64,000 nucleotides of DNA from Rhynchospora pubera (GCA_028095005.1 CM051463.1:61480251-61544250); one strand, 5' to 3'; numbered from the stretch's first letter, positions 10,684-23,598 are shown. Notes: generated by a model not told the origin, from the letters alone. Numbers and translations: made by a program.

Positions 10684-10860
10684 GGCTTCGTTGTTTGGGT
10701 TTGCCGAGGGAAGTGAGAGAGAGAGAGAGTGATCGTGAAGGATCTAAAGAGAGAGAGAAGCAAAGGGATCTGGTGTGGCGAGAGAGAGAACCACGGAAGC
10801 AACTCTTGGGAAAGTGATTTAGCCGTTTGGGCACGCTCCTATTTAAATGCCCTCGCTACG
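10684..10860 (-). promoter_or_regulatory. Putative core promoter and CT-rich leader (copy B)
   Basis: Paralogue of 5810-5985: TATA-like ATTTAAATAGG, then a CTCTCTCT-rich leader and an ATG at 10683 opening about 53 codons (MAENQRPFAAARVMADFLFV and onwards) that run into the minisatellite. Conserved in both copies; activity unknown. Confidence 0.35.
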
Positions 10861-11751
10861 AAGAATATATGGAAATATATTTTTAGATAGTGTATTAGTA
10901 AGTGATTTAGCCGTTTGGGCACGCTCCTAATAAATGCCCTCGCTATGAAGAATCTATGGAAATATATCCTTTAGATAGTGTATTACTATTAGTGTGTATC
11001 AGTAATTGGTTGTAATTAGATATGGCAGGAGATTTGTTTCCTTTGTTGATTAGTTTCCTTTCTTGAAATTACAAGGTGAGTTTTCTGATGTTTAGTGACC
11101 AAAATGCCCTCTGATATTTCAGTCGCTCCGACTTTACTCTAAACACTCCCCAGGTCCCACATCATTCCAACTCATTTCGCCTCCGGCCTCCATACAAGAT
11201 ACAAGTTACAACCAAACCTCATAATAATGAGAGTGTTGATGAATTGGATTATTCAAATTCGTTATTATGATATATACGGATTGTTAAAGTTTGCAAAAAA
11301 AAAAAAAGAATATGGGTATATATTAAGGCGCAGGTTAAAACAAAAAAAAAAATACATGAATAGTGAAAAGAGATTGGTGGATGTTAAATTATTATTGATC
11401 CCTACTCATTTATCTCAAGCATAAGAAATCAATTTCATATTTTTATTAGAGACTCTGTTTCTGCACTAGTTTTAAGCAAAATGAGAGAAAATATTTCTAA
11501 TGTGTCATTTTGCCATATAATGGTCCGACTTTATTATTTTTCGATGCAAGAAATGCACATTCAAACTATAAAAGCGATCTGGCGACTGTTTTCTTGTTAT
11601 ATATACACATTATTTCTAACGATACAAAATGCATGAACCCTACATTAATAATAATCTTTAAATACATTTTTATGCAAATTTATAAATAGTTAAATTGATT
11701 AATTAAGTGACAACAAATATATTGGATATACTTTATAGGGTTAATTAGATT

Positions 11752-12064
11752 TATGCCACAAAAAATTGAAATTAGAAAAATACCATCACTAAATGACAAA
11801 TTATTTTTATGCCACTACAAAATAGTAAATATTAGTTTTATGAATAATATTATTTTTATGCCACTACAAAATATTAGTTTTTATGCCACAAAAAATGAAA
11901 TTAGAAAAATACCATCACTAAATGACAAATTTATTTTTATGCCACTACAAAATAGTAAATATTAGTTTTATGAATAATATTATTTTTATGCCACTACAAA
12001 ATATTAGTTTTTATGCCACAAAAAAAATGAAATTAGAAAAATACCATCACTAAATGACAAATTT
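11752..12064 (+). repeat. 130-bp tandem repeat, about 2.4 units
   Basis: The block TTTATGCCACAAAAAATGAAATTAG with ATACCATCACTAAATGACAAA and TTTTATGCCACTACAAAATA recurs at about 11752, 11883 and 12013. The paralogous region 6888-7070 has only about 1.4 units, so the array expanded in copy B. Confidence 0.85.
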
Positions 12065-12307
12065 ATTAGAAATTTGGAATGTTGGTACGGAACTCTAAAT
12101 TATATAGTATGGTTAATCCATAGCCAACATGCGTGTTTATGATGAATGTTGTTTCTCCCTATCTTTAGAAGGAAAAAGAAGGTTGCATGATAAGATGTAC
12201 GCATATTTAGCTCCAAATTATCAACTTTAAACACATCTAATGATGGATGAGGATTTTTTAGTTATAAAGTGTAAATAACTAAAAAGCACATAAAAAGATG
12301 ATAAGTG

Positions 12308-15300
12308 TGTTGCGGCTTTTTCATCATCCCTCGAAGAATGGAATGGGTTTCCTCGAGAAATGGGAACATAGCCTTAGATTCACCCCCCTTAAGGTTCAAT
12401 CTCCGTTCGAGTATCTCTTAACGACAAGAAAACCAAAACGTGAGTCGCTTCTTAAAGAGGTTTGTTGATTTCGTGGGTCCTTTCTTTCCAGTAGGCGCAA
12501 ACCCCTACTGTTAATTACCCTGTGATCGCTCACGAGAACCTCTGATTAAGAGATCTAAAGAATTATATGTAAAGGCTAAGGAAAATCATTGGTTTTATAT
12601 TTATTTTGGGCTTATTTCTTTTGGTTTAGACCGGACTCAATTGGTGTACCAAACCTAATGGACGGGACCCAATTGAGGACATTTCGATCTGCTGAAGAGT
12701 TTTCGTTCTTGAAATGGAGAGGTTTCGGTTTTGACTTTGGGTTTCGTGTTTTGACTTTTAATTCCTTAAGTTTCTCTTTGGGTTTTACCATTTTCACAAT
12801 TTTCTTTTATTTTTTTATTTTTAATTTTAGATTTTTGAAATATCTTTTTATATTTTTAATTATGTTTATTTTCAAAAATACTTGATATTTAATGTATTTC
12901 TTTTTTTTTTGAAACAATTTTCTGTTTTCAAAATGATATCAATGTTTATTTTTTGAAAATTCATTAGAAGAATTTAATCAAGTTTTGAAATCATTTGGAA
13001 TTTTACAAAATTGATTTAACATCATTTGACAGATTTTTATATCAAAATATCAGTGAATTGGGTTTATTTGGATTTTTAGAATTTTATGGATATTTTATTT
13101 GCATTTTTCTGAGTTTCCTACTATTTTTAATGAATTTTTTAAGTTTCTGCATATTTGGCGTTTTTTTATTGGTCCACGTGTGCACAGGGGCTTGACATGG
13201 CTTCGACTTGGTGCTGAGCTAGTGCTGGCGTGGCAAGGCGCAATTTTAGGTTTGAACGAGCGTTGACTATTTTTTATTGATTTGTGTAACGAGTTGTCGT
13301 CGTGTCAGTGACCCGCTACAAACGATTTCGCCGCAGAGGATCGCGTATGGCGCAGATTTAAGCCCCTTCTTCTCCGACAGAGGATTGGTTATTTTGCAGT
13401 TTGGTCCCTGAAACTTCTCTGGTGAAATTGAGTCAACTCCGGCCACCATTTCAGTCGAGATTGAGCGCGTTGGAATCGTCGAGGTTAGGAGATCACATTG
13501 ATGCCATTTATTGGAACGATTGAAGCCTGTGTTGTCTTGTAGCTCCTGGGATGTCTCGAGTCTCCATTAATGGAGTTCGAGGTTTATGGATCTTCTTTCT
13601 TTGCCAGTTCGAGGATGTATACACTCCATGAGGTGTCTCGATGATGTTTGTGTGTTTGATAGGGTTTGAAGAATGCTAAAACAGGGCGATTTGGACTGAG
13701 GCATCTCGGCTCCAATTTGAACAGAGATGAAGCTTTGTTGTGGGACCCACTTGGCCATCCTTTTATGCCAAAGACGATTCAAATAGCTTCAGGGAATTGA
13801 GTTTAGTCCATTTATGTATTTGTTTCAGTTTAGAACACCACAATTTGATGTGGGGATCAAAGGGGCAAAATTACACATTTTACTCAACTTTAGTTTTGCG
13901 TGCAAGTCAAATTACAGCAAATGTGTTTGATTTAATGCTCTATTTAAGTCAAATTAAACTTGTTTTATGTGTTGAAATTCCACAAAGAATAGGAGCAAGT
14001 CATTTGGCACTTTTCACAATTTTCAGTTTTCATTTTTTATGCAAATTCACTACTATTTTGAGACAATTTTCGTTTGAGTTGCACAAATGTTGGAAAAGGA
14101 GTTAAAGGAGTCATAACAAGTTGCAAGAAGTGCACCTCACAATTTTTTATACTTTTGCAAAAAGACATTAATGTATTCATGTGATTTTTTTTATAAGTTT
14201 TGAAGAGACCTTGCAAAACACTTATGCATTTATCCAAAATTCCAAGAATTTGTAGAACATTTTTTGACAAATTTATAAACTTCTCATGTACTAAGTTTTG
14301 CAGAAAAGTCTAAGGGGTTTGAAAAATAACACATTATTTGAAGGAATGTCCTGACTGTTTTTTTATAATTTGATATAAAATCCATGAAATGAAAAGAAAT
14401 GTACTTAGCTGTCCATGGTTATTTTTGTGTTTTTATGCAAGGAAGTCCTCCCTTTTTCACTTATTTCCATGTGGACAGATTTATTCATGTTCATAAACAT
14501 TTTATTTAGTAATAGCATGAAAACTCTCTCAATTTTACACAAAAATGTTATTCTAAGCCTAGCCTAACCTTAACCCTCTCTTCCTCTCTTCTTCTGGCTT
14601 CGATTTGGGGGCCTTTTATAGGCAATTTGTTAGGGCTCACTTTCTTGGCCGTGGCATTCCCTCACCTCTTGATCTTGATCCAACGGCTTGCAATCGGCTG
14701 CGCTAGGGTATGGGTTTTACAAAACCATGTGCGGCGTTGGTGGTCTCGTGCTTGTGGCTTTGGAGGAGGCCACATCGTCGAGTCTTTCTACTTCACTAGT
14801 TTTTTACCTGGCCTTCACGGTAAGAAGTCGTAGCCCCTTCTGTTTCTTCATCTTTTTTACCCAGAGAGAGACGACTCTGCACTTGGGTCCCGCCTGTCGG
14901 GTTAAATGAGATACAGGGAGATAGGTGCAGGCGGTGTACTGTGAACCAATTGAATCCTTTTGAATTCAGCTGCGTGGTTCACAAACAACGAGTGCATTCA
15001 ACACTTCTACAGATGGTGAATTTTTCTCCCCCGGGCAGCGACACCTCTGGCCCTTGCTGGATCCCCTCCAATGGATGCACGCGCCACTCCTTTTCCATTT
15101 TTCTGGAATTTTCATTTGATTTTCCCAATTTCCTTTTTTATTCTTTAAGGCCAAACCAAAATAAATTATTTGAAGACCTTCCCTTGGGTATTTTTGCATG
15201 TAATTTTATGGGGAACCTCACAAAAAATATGAGGAATTTAATGGTTTAAGTGGATTTGGTAAATTCCTCATAAATTTATTTTGGTAATTTTGTGGAGTTT

Positions 15301-15544
15301 TTGGGTTTCTTTGCAAATTTTGGAGTTTTTGTTGATATTTTTGGGAATTAAAAATTATGATAATTCATCATATTCTCAAGGGATTTTTGGGTATTTTTTT
15401 GGTGATTTTTCTAGTTTGTTTGGTATTTTTTTCGTAATTTTGAATTTGATTTTTGGCAATTTGGGAATTTGGTTTTCATTGTTTGGCTTTTAATTTTTCG
15501 GATTTTAAACTTGATTTTCAGGGTTTAATTTTTAGGGTCCACAA
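12308..15544 (-). mobile_element. Long solo LTR (minus strand), family L2
   Basis: On the minus strand the unit starts TGTGGACCCTAAAAATTAAA and ends GCCGCAACA, giving TG...CA ends. It is flanked by AAGTG at 12303-12307 and 15545-15549. The paralogous empty site near 7303-7318 reads GATGATCAGTGAAGTGTG, exactly one target copy apart from one base. A TATA box (CTATAAAAGG on the minus strand, near 14612-14621) lies about 925 nt from the 5' end. No coding domain is visible, and 14 kb is not occupied by any internal region, so this is read as a solo LTR left by unequal recombination. A related unit is at 26256-31204. Confidence 0.75.
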
Positions 15545-16231
15545 AGTGAAGTGTGTGTAAATATATTTCCTTGTGCATCTTAATTGTGATTATTTCTCAA
15601 TAAAACTTGGCTTATGCTAAGAGGATAACTCAGACTAACTGGTCTTTGCACAATCGTGGATTAATCCACGTCTATGGTATGCGGTCTTGCTTTGCATAAC
15701 AAGAAAAAATAAAAAGGAAGTTAATTTGTCTTTGTGACTATCTGAGATTTTTATGAACTAATTACCGATGGTCTACGAATAATTTAGTATGAACGAAGTT
15801 TATGACCGACTTTAGGTTTTTTGTGTAAACCGGATCTAAACAAAATAAGATTATAGAAAAATGCTGAATTACTGATTTGCTTTAGAAGGCCTTTCTGGAG
15901 ATGTTATCGTTTCTTTAGTCCTACATTTCCTATTGACTATATGGCCCCTGTCTCATAGCTAGTGATAGTTCAAATATCCTTGGTCCTTGGTCCGTCCTTT
16001 GGAAGACCATCCTAATATACGGACCGAACCGGTCCTTCGAAGGGCTTACGAAGGACAAGGACTTAGAAGAGTCGGATTTTGAAAGGGTCGGACCTAATCT
16101 TTTTTTCAAAGACGGATGTTGAAGGGCCGAGTCCGACCTAGCCCTTCAATCATAGTGACTATTTAATCATGACAAAACATTAGAAACTAAAAAATATTTT
16201 AAAAAGTTAAATATTAGTATTATTTTAGAAG

Positions 16232-16639
16232 AATCTAAATCCTCAACACTAAAAAAAAAGAACTGCTCCAAGCAATCCTTTTCATTTTTTTAATATTTAA
16301 AAATTTTAAAACTCAAATGTAGAATCCAAACCGTTAATCTGGTTAAATTTTACCGACGATGCGTTTTCATATAAGTTTTATAAAATTGAAGTCGATTTGA
16401 TACTTGATTAAGTGACCAAATTATGAACGTATTATAATTAATCTAACCAAATTCGTTTATTTGTTGACCTCTTGATCTAGTATCAAATCAACTTCAAATT
16501 TTATAAAGCATATATGAAAACGCATATATCGCCGGTAAAATTTAACAAGATCAACGATTTGGATTCTTCATTTGAGTTTTAAAATTTTTAAATATTAAAG
16601 GAAATGAAAAGGACTGCTTCCGCTGAGGATTTGGATTGT
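16232..16639. mobile_element. Mutator-like MITE (copy B)
   Basis: Paralogue of 8579-8980 with the same ATTTTAGAAG flanks (16222-16231, 16640-16649). The left arm tip is altered (AATCTAAATCCTCAACAC), and part of the right arm tip is lost. Confidence 0.7.
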
Positions 16640-16660
16640 ATTTTAGAAGGACTAGAAGTT

Positions 16661-17285
16661 ATTGAAATTTTCGAGTTTTAGAAATTATCAAACAAAACCC
16701 CTTCAACTTGACCTGAACGGAAGTTAGAGCGTAAGTCTGTAGGTTAGGTTTGGTTTAACTCACGTAGAAACACTCAACAAATAATTAAGTAGGATGACAA
16801 AACAAGTATCAGATGATTGGAATGGACCGTTCCAGAGTCAAGACGGACCGCCCGGAAGGGGGCGTCTGGCTCAGAACGGCCTGTTCCAGCCATCTGACAG
16901 GGTTCCAGGATGATCCGTTCTAGGAACGAAACGGTCCGCCCCAATCCTGACAGACGAGAAAAGTTGGATAACCTGAACTCCTAATCGTTCGCCAATCGAT
17001 CTTTATCCTTTAAAAGTTTAATTTTCTGGTTAATTAGGTCTTATTTTATGCAATTTACTTTCTGTTTGAATTCGTCCAAGACTTGAATTATTAATTTAAC
17101 CTTAGGATTAAATTTAATTTGAATTGTCTAACTTGGAAAAAGAATAATCCGTCCCCGAGATTCAACCCTTAAACTGTACTACAAACGAATCAGTATCGGG
17201 ATTTAAGAATTTAATTTGACCAGTACCCTCAGAACCGATCATTCATCATTATATTTTGCTATCTATATAAGAACAACCTAATATA
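16661..17285. other. Spacer, nothing recognised
   Basis: Begins at the right breakpoint of the tandem duplication. A GC-richer patch at 16820-16950 has repeated GGACCG and GGTCCG words; no gene or element end could be defined. The last five bases, ATATA, are the target duplication of the solo LTR that follows. Confidence 0.45.
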
Positions 17286-19038
17286 TGTTAGGAAGTGTGT
17301 AATTTTCAATTTTAGTGCTAATTACCAATTAATTGAGCCATCAAAACATCACACACAACGGATCTAGTACAAAAGCCGATTAGACACAAGAGAAATGGTA
17401 GATTTTTACCTCTCTTGGTATAGCAACCAAAAGGCTCGAATCCTTGGCTTAGGAGTCGATCGAGAGCTCTCCAAACACCTTCTATTCGTGGCGCCTCGAG
17501 TCCACTATGGTATTAACCAAGTTCTTCTCAATTCGTGCTAGCGAAGAGAAGAACGAGTCTAATCCCTTAGCTTTCCCTTTTCTTCAACCAAAGAACCAAA
17601 CTAATTTGTGGGAGAAAAGGATGCTCAACACATGAGCTTGAGGGGAGAGGAGAGGAGGGGGCGGCGCACCACTAGGGTGAGGTGGCGGCTAGGATGAGGG
17701 GAGAGAGAAGAGAGACAAAGGAGCCACCATTAGGTGCCTTATATAGCCTCTTAACCCTAGTTAGGAGTTCACACTATTTACAAGTGTGCCACTCCCATCT
17801 ACCCCCTTATGGCCGTCCTACTAGTGGGCTTCTTTGGCCCACTAGTCCATCTCCAATTGGTTCTTTAATTCTATTAATTAAAGGCCCACTCAAAGCTATT
17901 TAATTTGGACATTTAATTTAGCAATAAATTAAAGCCCAAATAACTTAATTAAATTAAGTGTGTTGTTTATAAATAATTATTAACTTAATAATAATTATTT
18001 AGAGATTAGACAATGCATTAATTTATTTCTATATGATCCATTTGACTTAATTAATTATAACGGTCCATAACGCTATTTAATTAATTAATCAACTTATCAT
18101 ATTTTGCAATACTCATTATTGCAAATAAATAAATAATGCACGTATGATTAAATACCAATTTTGTGTGACCCTTTGAGGATTTATGCTATGTTGGACATGG
18201 AATTAAATCGCTATTAATTTCCAATAATCATAAGCGGTATCTAGCAACACGTTATGATTCCTAATTCGCATAAATAGTGTACAGCTACAAAATTTCGATC
18301 CTGCATAAGAGAACAATTATGTTTCTCTATTTTGATTCTTATGTCACACGATATCATCGTATAATCCAAGATAGGAACGTGTCATTCTTGTAGATTATAC
18401 GTTTCTTGATCTAGAGATAATTGTATCAGTTGCTAGCAAACAATCTATCTCCATCAAGGGGCCCAAACAGATATCGTCACTAACTAAGTGAATTAATGAG
18501 GGACATACGGTTTTCTTGATAATTAGCTTTTCCCCGCACAATTCAAGAATACTTAAATCAAATCCATATAGCAGCCTTTATCAGAAATTAGCGGTAGACA
18601 TGATTTATAGCATCTATCCTCATGTGGAAAAGATAATCATCTCAAACTTAGAACCAAAATCATAACGAAATAAATAATGACACGTAACACAATCCATATA
18701 TTTATTTCGTGGGGTCCAGTCCTGTACTATGTTCTATAACATATACATATGCAATTAAGTTGGTTACTCTTAACCTATGATTTATAGAACTTAATCATCA
18801 CTTAACTTGCATACTAATCTTATTGATAATTAATGTCCTTTGTTAATTATCAAGATTATGGACTTTTAGATTTATCGTTGTCATTTACTACTAAATGAAT
18901 AACAGTGATCTATAATTCAGATCCTCAACCTGAATTAACTGTCAACGATTGAATCAAAAAACAAATGATCTGAAATCACCAATAACATAAACTATAGAAG
19001 TAGCCTAATAAATTAGCTTCTAGGACATATCTCTAACA
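17286..19038 (-). mobile_element. Solo LTR (minus strand) of the Copia-type family L1
   Basis: A 1753-bp unit starting TGTTAGGAAGTGTGTAATTT and ending GGACATATCTCTAACA, the reverse complement of the LTR ends at 34440-36225. ATATA flanks it on both sides (17281-17285, 19039-19043), so it is a clean solo LTR. A TATATAAG box on the minus strand lies near 17739-17746, at the position matching the TATATAA of the complete element. It is visibly diverged from the two near-identical LTRs at 34-44 kb, so the family has both old and young copies here. Confidence 0.9.
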
Positions 19039-19402
19039 ATATACGACTCCTGCATTCCCGACAATTAGGTTCAAGAGGAGCTCGTGCTCTTATTCATAAA
19101 CTGGTTAAGAAGACCAGCATACTCCGAGATATTTCCCTCGTGGCTTGGTGATACCAGCTGTGGTGAGCTCAATCCCTCATTTCTGCCAGCAACAGGAACT
19201 ATACCATCTCATGAGAAGCCAATTGCAAGCCATGATCCTGTGTGAGTTTAGGACATTTTTTTTACTTTTATTTTGTATTTTAACGGTATATATATTTGCT
19301 TGTATGTGTAAATCTTTGTACTTTTTTTCTTCTTTTTTAATGGAATTGTTAGTCTGGCACTTGCCAACCAACCTTCAGAAGAGGAGGGAAGAGGGTCACA
19401 TT
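19039..19402. other. Spacer, nothing recognised
   Basis: Short exon-like open frames occur (around 19145-19429) but have no recognisable protein character. It begins with the second ATATA target copy of the solo LTR. Confidence 0.4.
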
Positions 19403-19550
19403 GGCTCTGTTTGGATGGTGTGGGAATAGGAGGAATAAGGGAAGAAGTATTGGGAAGTGTGTAACTATGTGAAGAGTTTGGATTGTTTATAATAAATTTG
19501 GGAGTAGGAAGAAGTTATTCCCTTATTCTTGCACCCATCCAAACGGAGCC
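19403..19550. mobile_element. Tourist-like MITE, family member 2
   Basis: Terminal inverted repeat GGCTCTGTTTGGATGGTG / CACCCATCCAAACGGAGCC, with the internal words TATTGGGAAGTGTGTAA and TTGTTTATAATAAATTTGGG shared with the other members. No perfect 3-bp target duplication is seen (ATT/AAT). Confidence 0.85.
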
Positions 19551-20046
19551 AATTAGGAAGAGAGAACCGAGGAGAGCAGAGAAACCCCTAGTATCCCTTT
19601 GGGGGTCCTGGAAATAAAAGAATTGGTCTGCATGCTGAGAAGGGAAAAGTTATTTTAGTTTTCGATTAATTGTTTCTTCTTCACTAATTCACTTGGGATG
19701 ATTTGAAAGACTAGCCTTTTGTACAAATCCTTGTTAAACAATAAATTAGATGTATTTTTACTTGAATTTTTTTTATTCAAAAAAATGTATTTTGATTTTA
19801 TGGAATGATTAATTGTATAGATTCTCTAGCTTTCTCTAGGCTTTTAGTTTAATTGTTGATTAGATTCTCGGTTAAAATATTGAGTCTTGTATCCATCAAA
19901 CTTAGCGAAGTTATGGTTAGAAAGTCTGCTGGTCATTGACTCATTGTTCCTGAAAGTAGGCCGAAAATATGTATACATCGGGCTTTCATCCGTCTGAATT
20001 GGGCCCCTTTTCGTACTTCTTTAAACAAGCATTTTTGGAAAATATA

Positions 20047-20175
20047 GACCCGAAAAATTTAAAATAATATTAAATTAATATATTAAAAATAATATCAATA
20101 TAATAATATTTTTTTAAATAGTATCACGAGATCGGAATCCCAGATTCCGAACGCAAGATCGGAATCCCGAATTCC
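20047..20175 (+). repeat. Inverted repeat arm, left
   Basis: From GACCCGAAAAATTTAAAATA to AGATCGGAATCCC this stretch matches the reverse complement of 23608-23749 over about 125 bp with few differences. It includes AT-rich DNA and GATCGGAATCCCGGATTCCGATC-type palindromes. It could be the arm of a larger foldback or Mutator-like element enclosing the kinase fragment, but no target duplication was found outside the arms. Confidence 0.7.
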
Positions 20176-20347
20176 GAACTTAGCTAAGATCGGAAATTTG
20201 GAATTCCGATCTTAACTAAACCAATTTTTTTCCCGGATTCCCGGATCCCGAATCTGTGCATGTTTGATGGAACAAAGTAGCTAGTCAATATAAAAAGACG
20301 ACAAAAGTTCATTCTTTAGAAATCCCACTCAAGCCGTATGTAGTACC

Positions 20348-22095
20348 TAGTGCTGTCAAACGTGTTTGATGGAACGGAAATACTTCCTTACGTTTACGTT
20401 CCAATATATAACACGGCACACTGTTAATTTCCACTTAACGTTGTGTATCAAAAGTGTAAATAAAATCCCTTACGTTTATGTTCCATTTTTATTAAAAGGA
20501 ATAACAAATGTTAAAAAATGTTAAATAGAGACAGCAGATCAGAACTTCCATAATTTAATCCAAAAACAAAAAAAAATTTCCACAACACTAACTTTTCATA
20601 ATAGTTTCTGAGTTCACAAATCCAAGTCTGACTAGTCACACTATTAACTAGAAACAGATTTGTACAAGATCCATTACAGCTCTTTAACTCTTCAATCCTA
20701 GCTATTCTTTGAAACACAGTAACTAAACCCCTCACTAAAATCTATCGTTTACCAATACTCTCTCAAAACCCAAATCTGATTTTAACAGAGTCAGATGTCC
20801 TGACACTCTTAAACACACTTTTCAATCTTCAATCCCCACCCAAAACTCCTAAAAGAAAGTGATATTCTAAAATTCAAAATTCAACAAACACGTACTGAAG
20901 TACAAATTTCAACATTATTACAAAACTAGAGATAAAATTGTGAAAATTGTTTTTTGGTGGCTCTTCACTCTTCAAGTGAATTTCAATCGACTAGAAATTC
21001 TCTTTCAATGAAATAAAATGATATTCAAAGGGGCACAGTTCTTCTTACTATCAATTTCAAATTTACAAAATTTCCCATAACCAGGAAAATAAAAAAAACA
21101 AAGAGGCAAAAAAAAAATTGTACAAAATCAATTTCTATCACATATTAGTTCTTTAAGCTCCAACATATTAAAAGCCATGTGAATTAAGGTTGCAAATTGA
21201 TTACTGTACCAACACAGAAGAAGAAGGAACCAAGTTCAGCCACACCCTGCCAGGCTTTGCCTCAACAACCGCTGCCATCATCTCGCCTAGGTACTGACAC
21301 CACCAAAGTTCTATCGTCGGCCATCTTTAGCTGCCAAAGGTCGCCGCCAGCTTCCATGGTCGTCAGTCTAGGTCGAGAGGAAAGAGGAAGAAGGTGCTTG
21401 AACTTTTTGTTGTTTCTCTTGTCACACTAGCCGTCAGCCGCTTCTCCCACGGCGAGTGAGGGAAAGAAGGCGCAGCAGTCGGATCTGTTGTGGGCGAGTG
21501 AGGAAGGAGGAGGCAGGCGATGCGATAGAGTCGCAAGGGATAGAGTTTCAGGGAGGAGAGTAGTTTTAATAAATATTTAAAGAAATATATTGTCTGTCCG
21601 TCGGCCCTTCAAGCCCGGCCTCTCGAAACCCGGAGGGCCTAAAAGGGCCAGGCTTGAGAAGGGCCAGGCTCGATCTTCATATTTAAGCCCTTCTAAGCCC
21701 GGCCCTTTCAAAAGCCTTTCTATGTTCGGTCCGGCCCGGCCCTTGAGTAAGTCCTTTTAGACCCGGCCTCCCGGGAGCCCAGCCCGGCCCTGGAAGGCGT
21801 TCACTGGAGGAGAGGCGATATGAGAGAGAAGAGCGGTTAGGGCTCTCTATTTCTTCGCCTCTCTGGCTTCAGCAGCTCCTGGGCTTCCAGACTTTTATGG
21901 GCCAACATATATTAACGTTACAAAACGGAACGTCAGCCCACGATTCCGCTTCTATTTCGTTCTTACCGACGAAACCAATACCGTTTCCGTTTCTGTTTCG
22001 TTCAGTAAAATGCAACTAAAATCCTTACCGTTTCTGTTCCGTTTCGCACGGAATGGAACGTAAATGTGCGAAACGGTGGATTATTGACATCGCTA
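20348..22095. mobile_element. Non-autonomous hAT element, 1.75 kb
   Basis: Ends TAGTGCTGTCAAACG and (reverse complement of the right end) TAGCGATGTCAATAATCC share the hAT-like TAGNGNTGTCAA tip. The flanks are a perfect 8-bp duplication, GTAGTACC, at 20340-20347 and 22096-22103. Subterminal regions are rich in CGTTTCG/CGAAACG and GGAACG words on both sides. No transposase frame is visible. The interior (20500-21560) holds AT-rich sequence plus a GC-rich stretch at 21200-21560 of possible captured origin, and a GGCCCGGCC-rich block at 21590-21800. Confidence 0.85.
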
Positions 22096-22278
22096 GTAGT
22101 ACCATATTATATTTGCTTGTACAAATATTTCCAATTTATTAGTGCATCGCAACTTTGTTGGTATTTTAGACGAGTCAAAAATGAACGGAAGGCTCACCTT
22201 ATGAGAACTAACTTACAACTGCACATCTGAACTTCAAAGCTTCAAACAAACCAACACGCCATCTGCTGATCTGCACTT

Positions 22279-22850
22279 CTATGTGAAATCATGCTCCATA
22301 CAATACAATACAGACTGATCCAATAAATATGACCTGATAATTAACGATAGATGTTTACTATTTTTTCCCTTAAATCTCCAAGCATGGAGCGTACTCATCG
22401 ACATGATACCATATGTCAAACAATATGACGTCTGGTTTTCTAAATTCCCAGAATCTGCACTTGGAGGCACAACAAATGCATCATCTGTAAGTTGCTCAGT
22501 GCCTGTGAGAAACTGGATTACTTGTCGCATGCTTGGTCTAACTTCTGCAATAGACTGACAGCAAACTATGCTCAAGTTTAGCACCATCTCCATCTCCTGA
22601 TAAAATTAAATCATTTACCAACCTGGCATCGACTACTTGCATGAGCTCACCACGAACTTCACAACTCCTTACCCATGCAAGTATGCAACTAAGTTCATTC
22701 TTTGATGCACTGTGCTCAATAGGCCCCCTGCCACAGGCTACCCCCAAGAGCAGGACTCCAAATGCAAATACATGAGAAACGATTGTTCCCTTCCTAATGC
22801 ACAAGAATTCTTTACTAAAATGTATGGGGGAGAAAAACATATGCAGCTCA
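22279..22850 (-). pseudogene. L-type lectin receptor kinase fragment, frameshifted
   Basis: The minus strand encodes the end of a plant lectin-domain receptor kinase: VFAFGVLLLGVACGRGPIEH (kinase subdomain IX region), then LAWVRSCEVRGELMQVVDAR. In another frame follow EMEMVLNLSIVCCQSIAEVR and PSMRQVIQFL, the usual end of the kinase domain. The frame changes near 22580-22590, in the GAGATGGAGATGG run. The N-terminal lectin domain, transmembrane span and ATP-binding lobe are absent. The usual E of the LLLEVACG motif is G here. It is a dead fragment lying between the two inverted repeat arms at 20047 and 23608. Confidence 0.85.
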
Positions 22851-23253
22851 AAAAATATGATAAATCCAGCTCAGGATTTATAACAATCAAATAAAGAAAT
22901 TGAAGGAAAAGGGAACCTTCAAATCCAAGAACTCACATTTAAAAATAATATCTCTATCAGGAAATATTCTGACATTTGCAAAATGAATCATTTCTATTAC
23001 ATAATTTACCCATGAAACAATGAATTTGTTCTACAAACTGAAATATTAAGTTTCTCTTACAGATCAAATGAAGTAGATATTTTCTTCTGTATAAGCTCCA
23101 CCCCTAACCGTTGAGATAATCTGGGAAGTACTTCCTGCAAGAACAATAATTATTTAAAATTCCAAATGTACCACATTCAGAAAGGAAAAGAATAGTAAGC
23201 TACATGTTACAGTCTGCTAACTAAGAAATTAGCATCATTTAAATCATATTTTC

Positions 23254-23598
23254 GTGTCGTGTCGTGTCGTGTTGACACGAACTATATTATATTATTTACC
23301 ATCATTTAAATCATAATAGTGTTCTAATTTAATTATTATTTTTTTATAAAAAAATATTAATAAACAGTTTAAACTTAATCAAATAATAAATTATTATGTT
23401 TAGTAATTTGTCTCTTACTTTTAATTTTTTAAATAATTTTTTAATTAAAAAATAATAAAATAATATGACATGATTTGACACGACTAACACGACGTGTCAA
23501 CACGACACGACACGATCGTGTCAGTCGTGTCGTGTCAGAATGCGTGTCGTGTTGCTTCTTCTCACCATTAAGCACGACACAACACGACACGATTAAAA
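23254..23598. repeat. GTGTCGTG-rich inverted repeat element
   Basis: CGTGTCGTGTCGTGTCGTG at the left and its reverse complement (ACACGACACGACACG) near 23500-23520 and 23575-23590 on the right enclose an AT-rich core. This is the architecture of a small foldback or hAT-like MITE. Ends and target duplication could not be fixed. Confidence 0.6.

Larger units (their letters stand above)
9841..16660 (+). repeat. Large tandem duplication, copy B
   Basis: Paralogue of 4905-9001. Similarity is continuous through the minisatellite, leader, AT-rich block and Mutator-like MITE. It is interrupted by the LTR unit at 12308-15544 and stops abruptly at 16660, where copy A continues into GGGTCAAGG. Exon 9987-10072 (minus) is a third copy of the AMNVNLSSAV exon of gene X. 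Confidence 0.9.
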
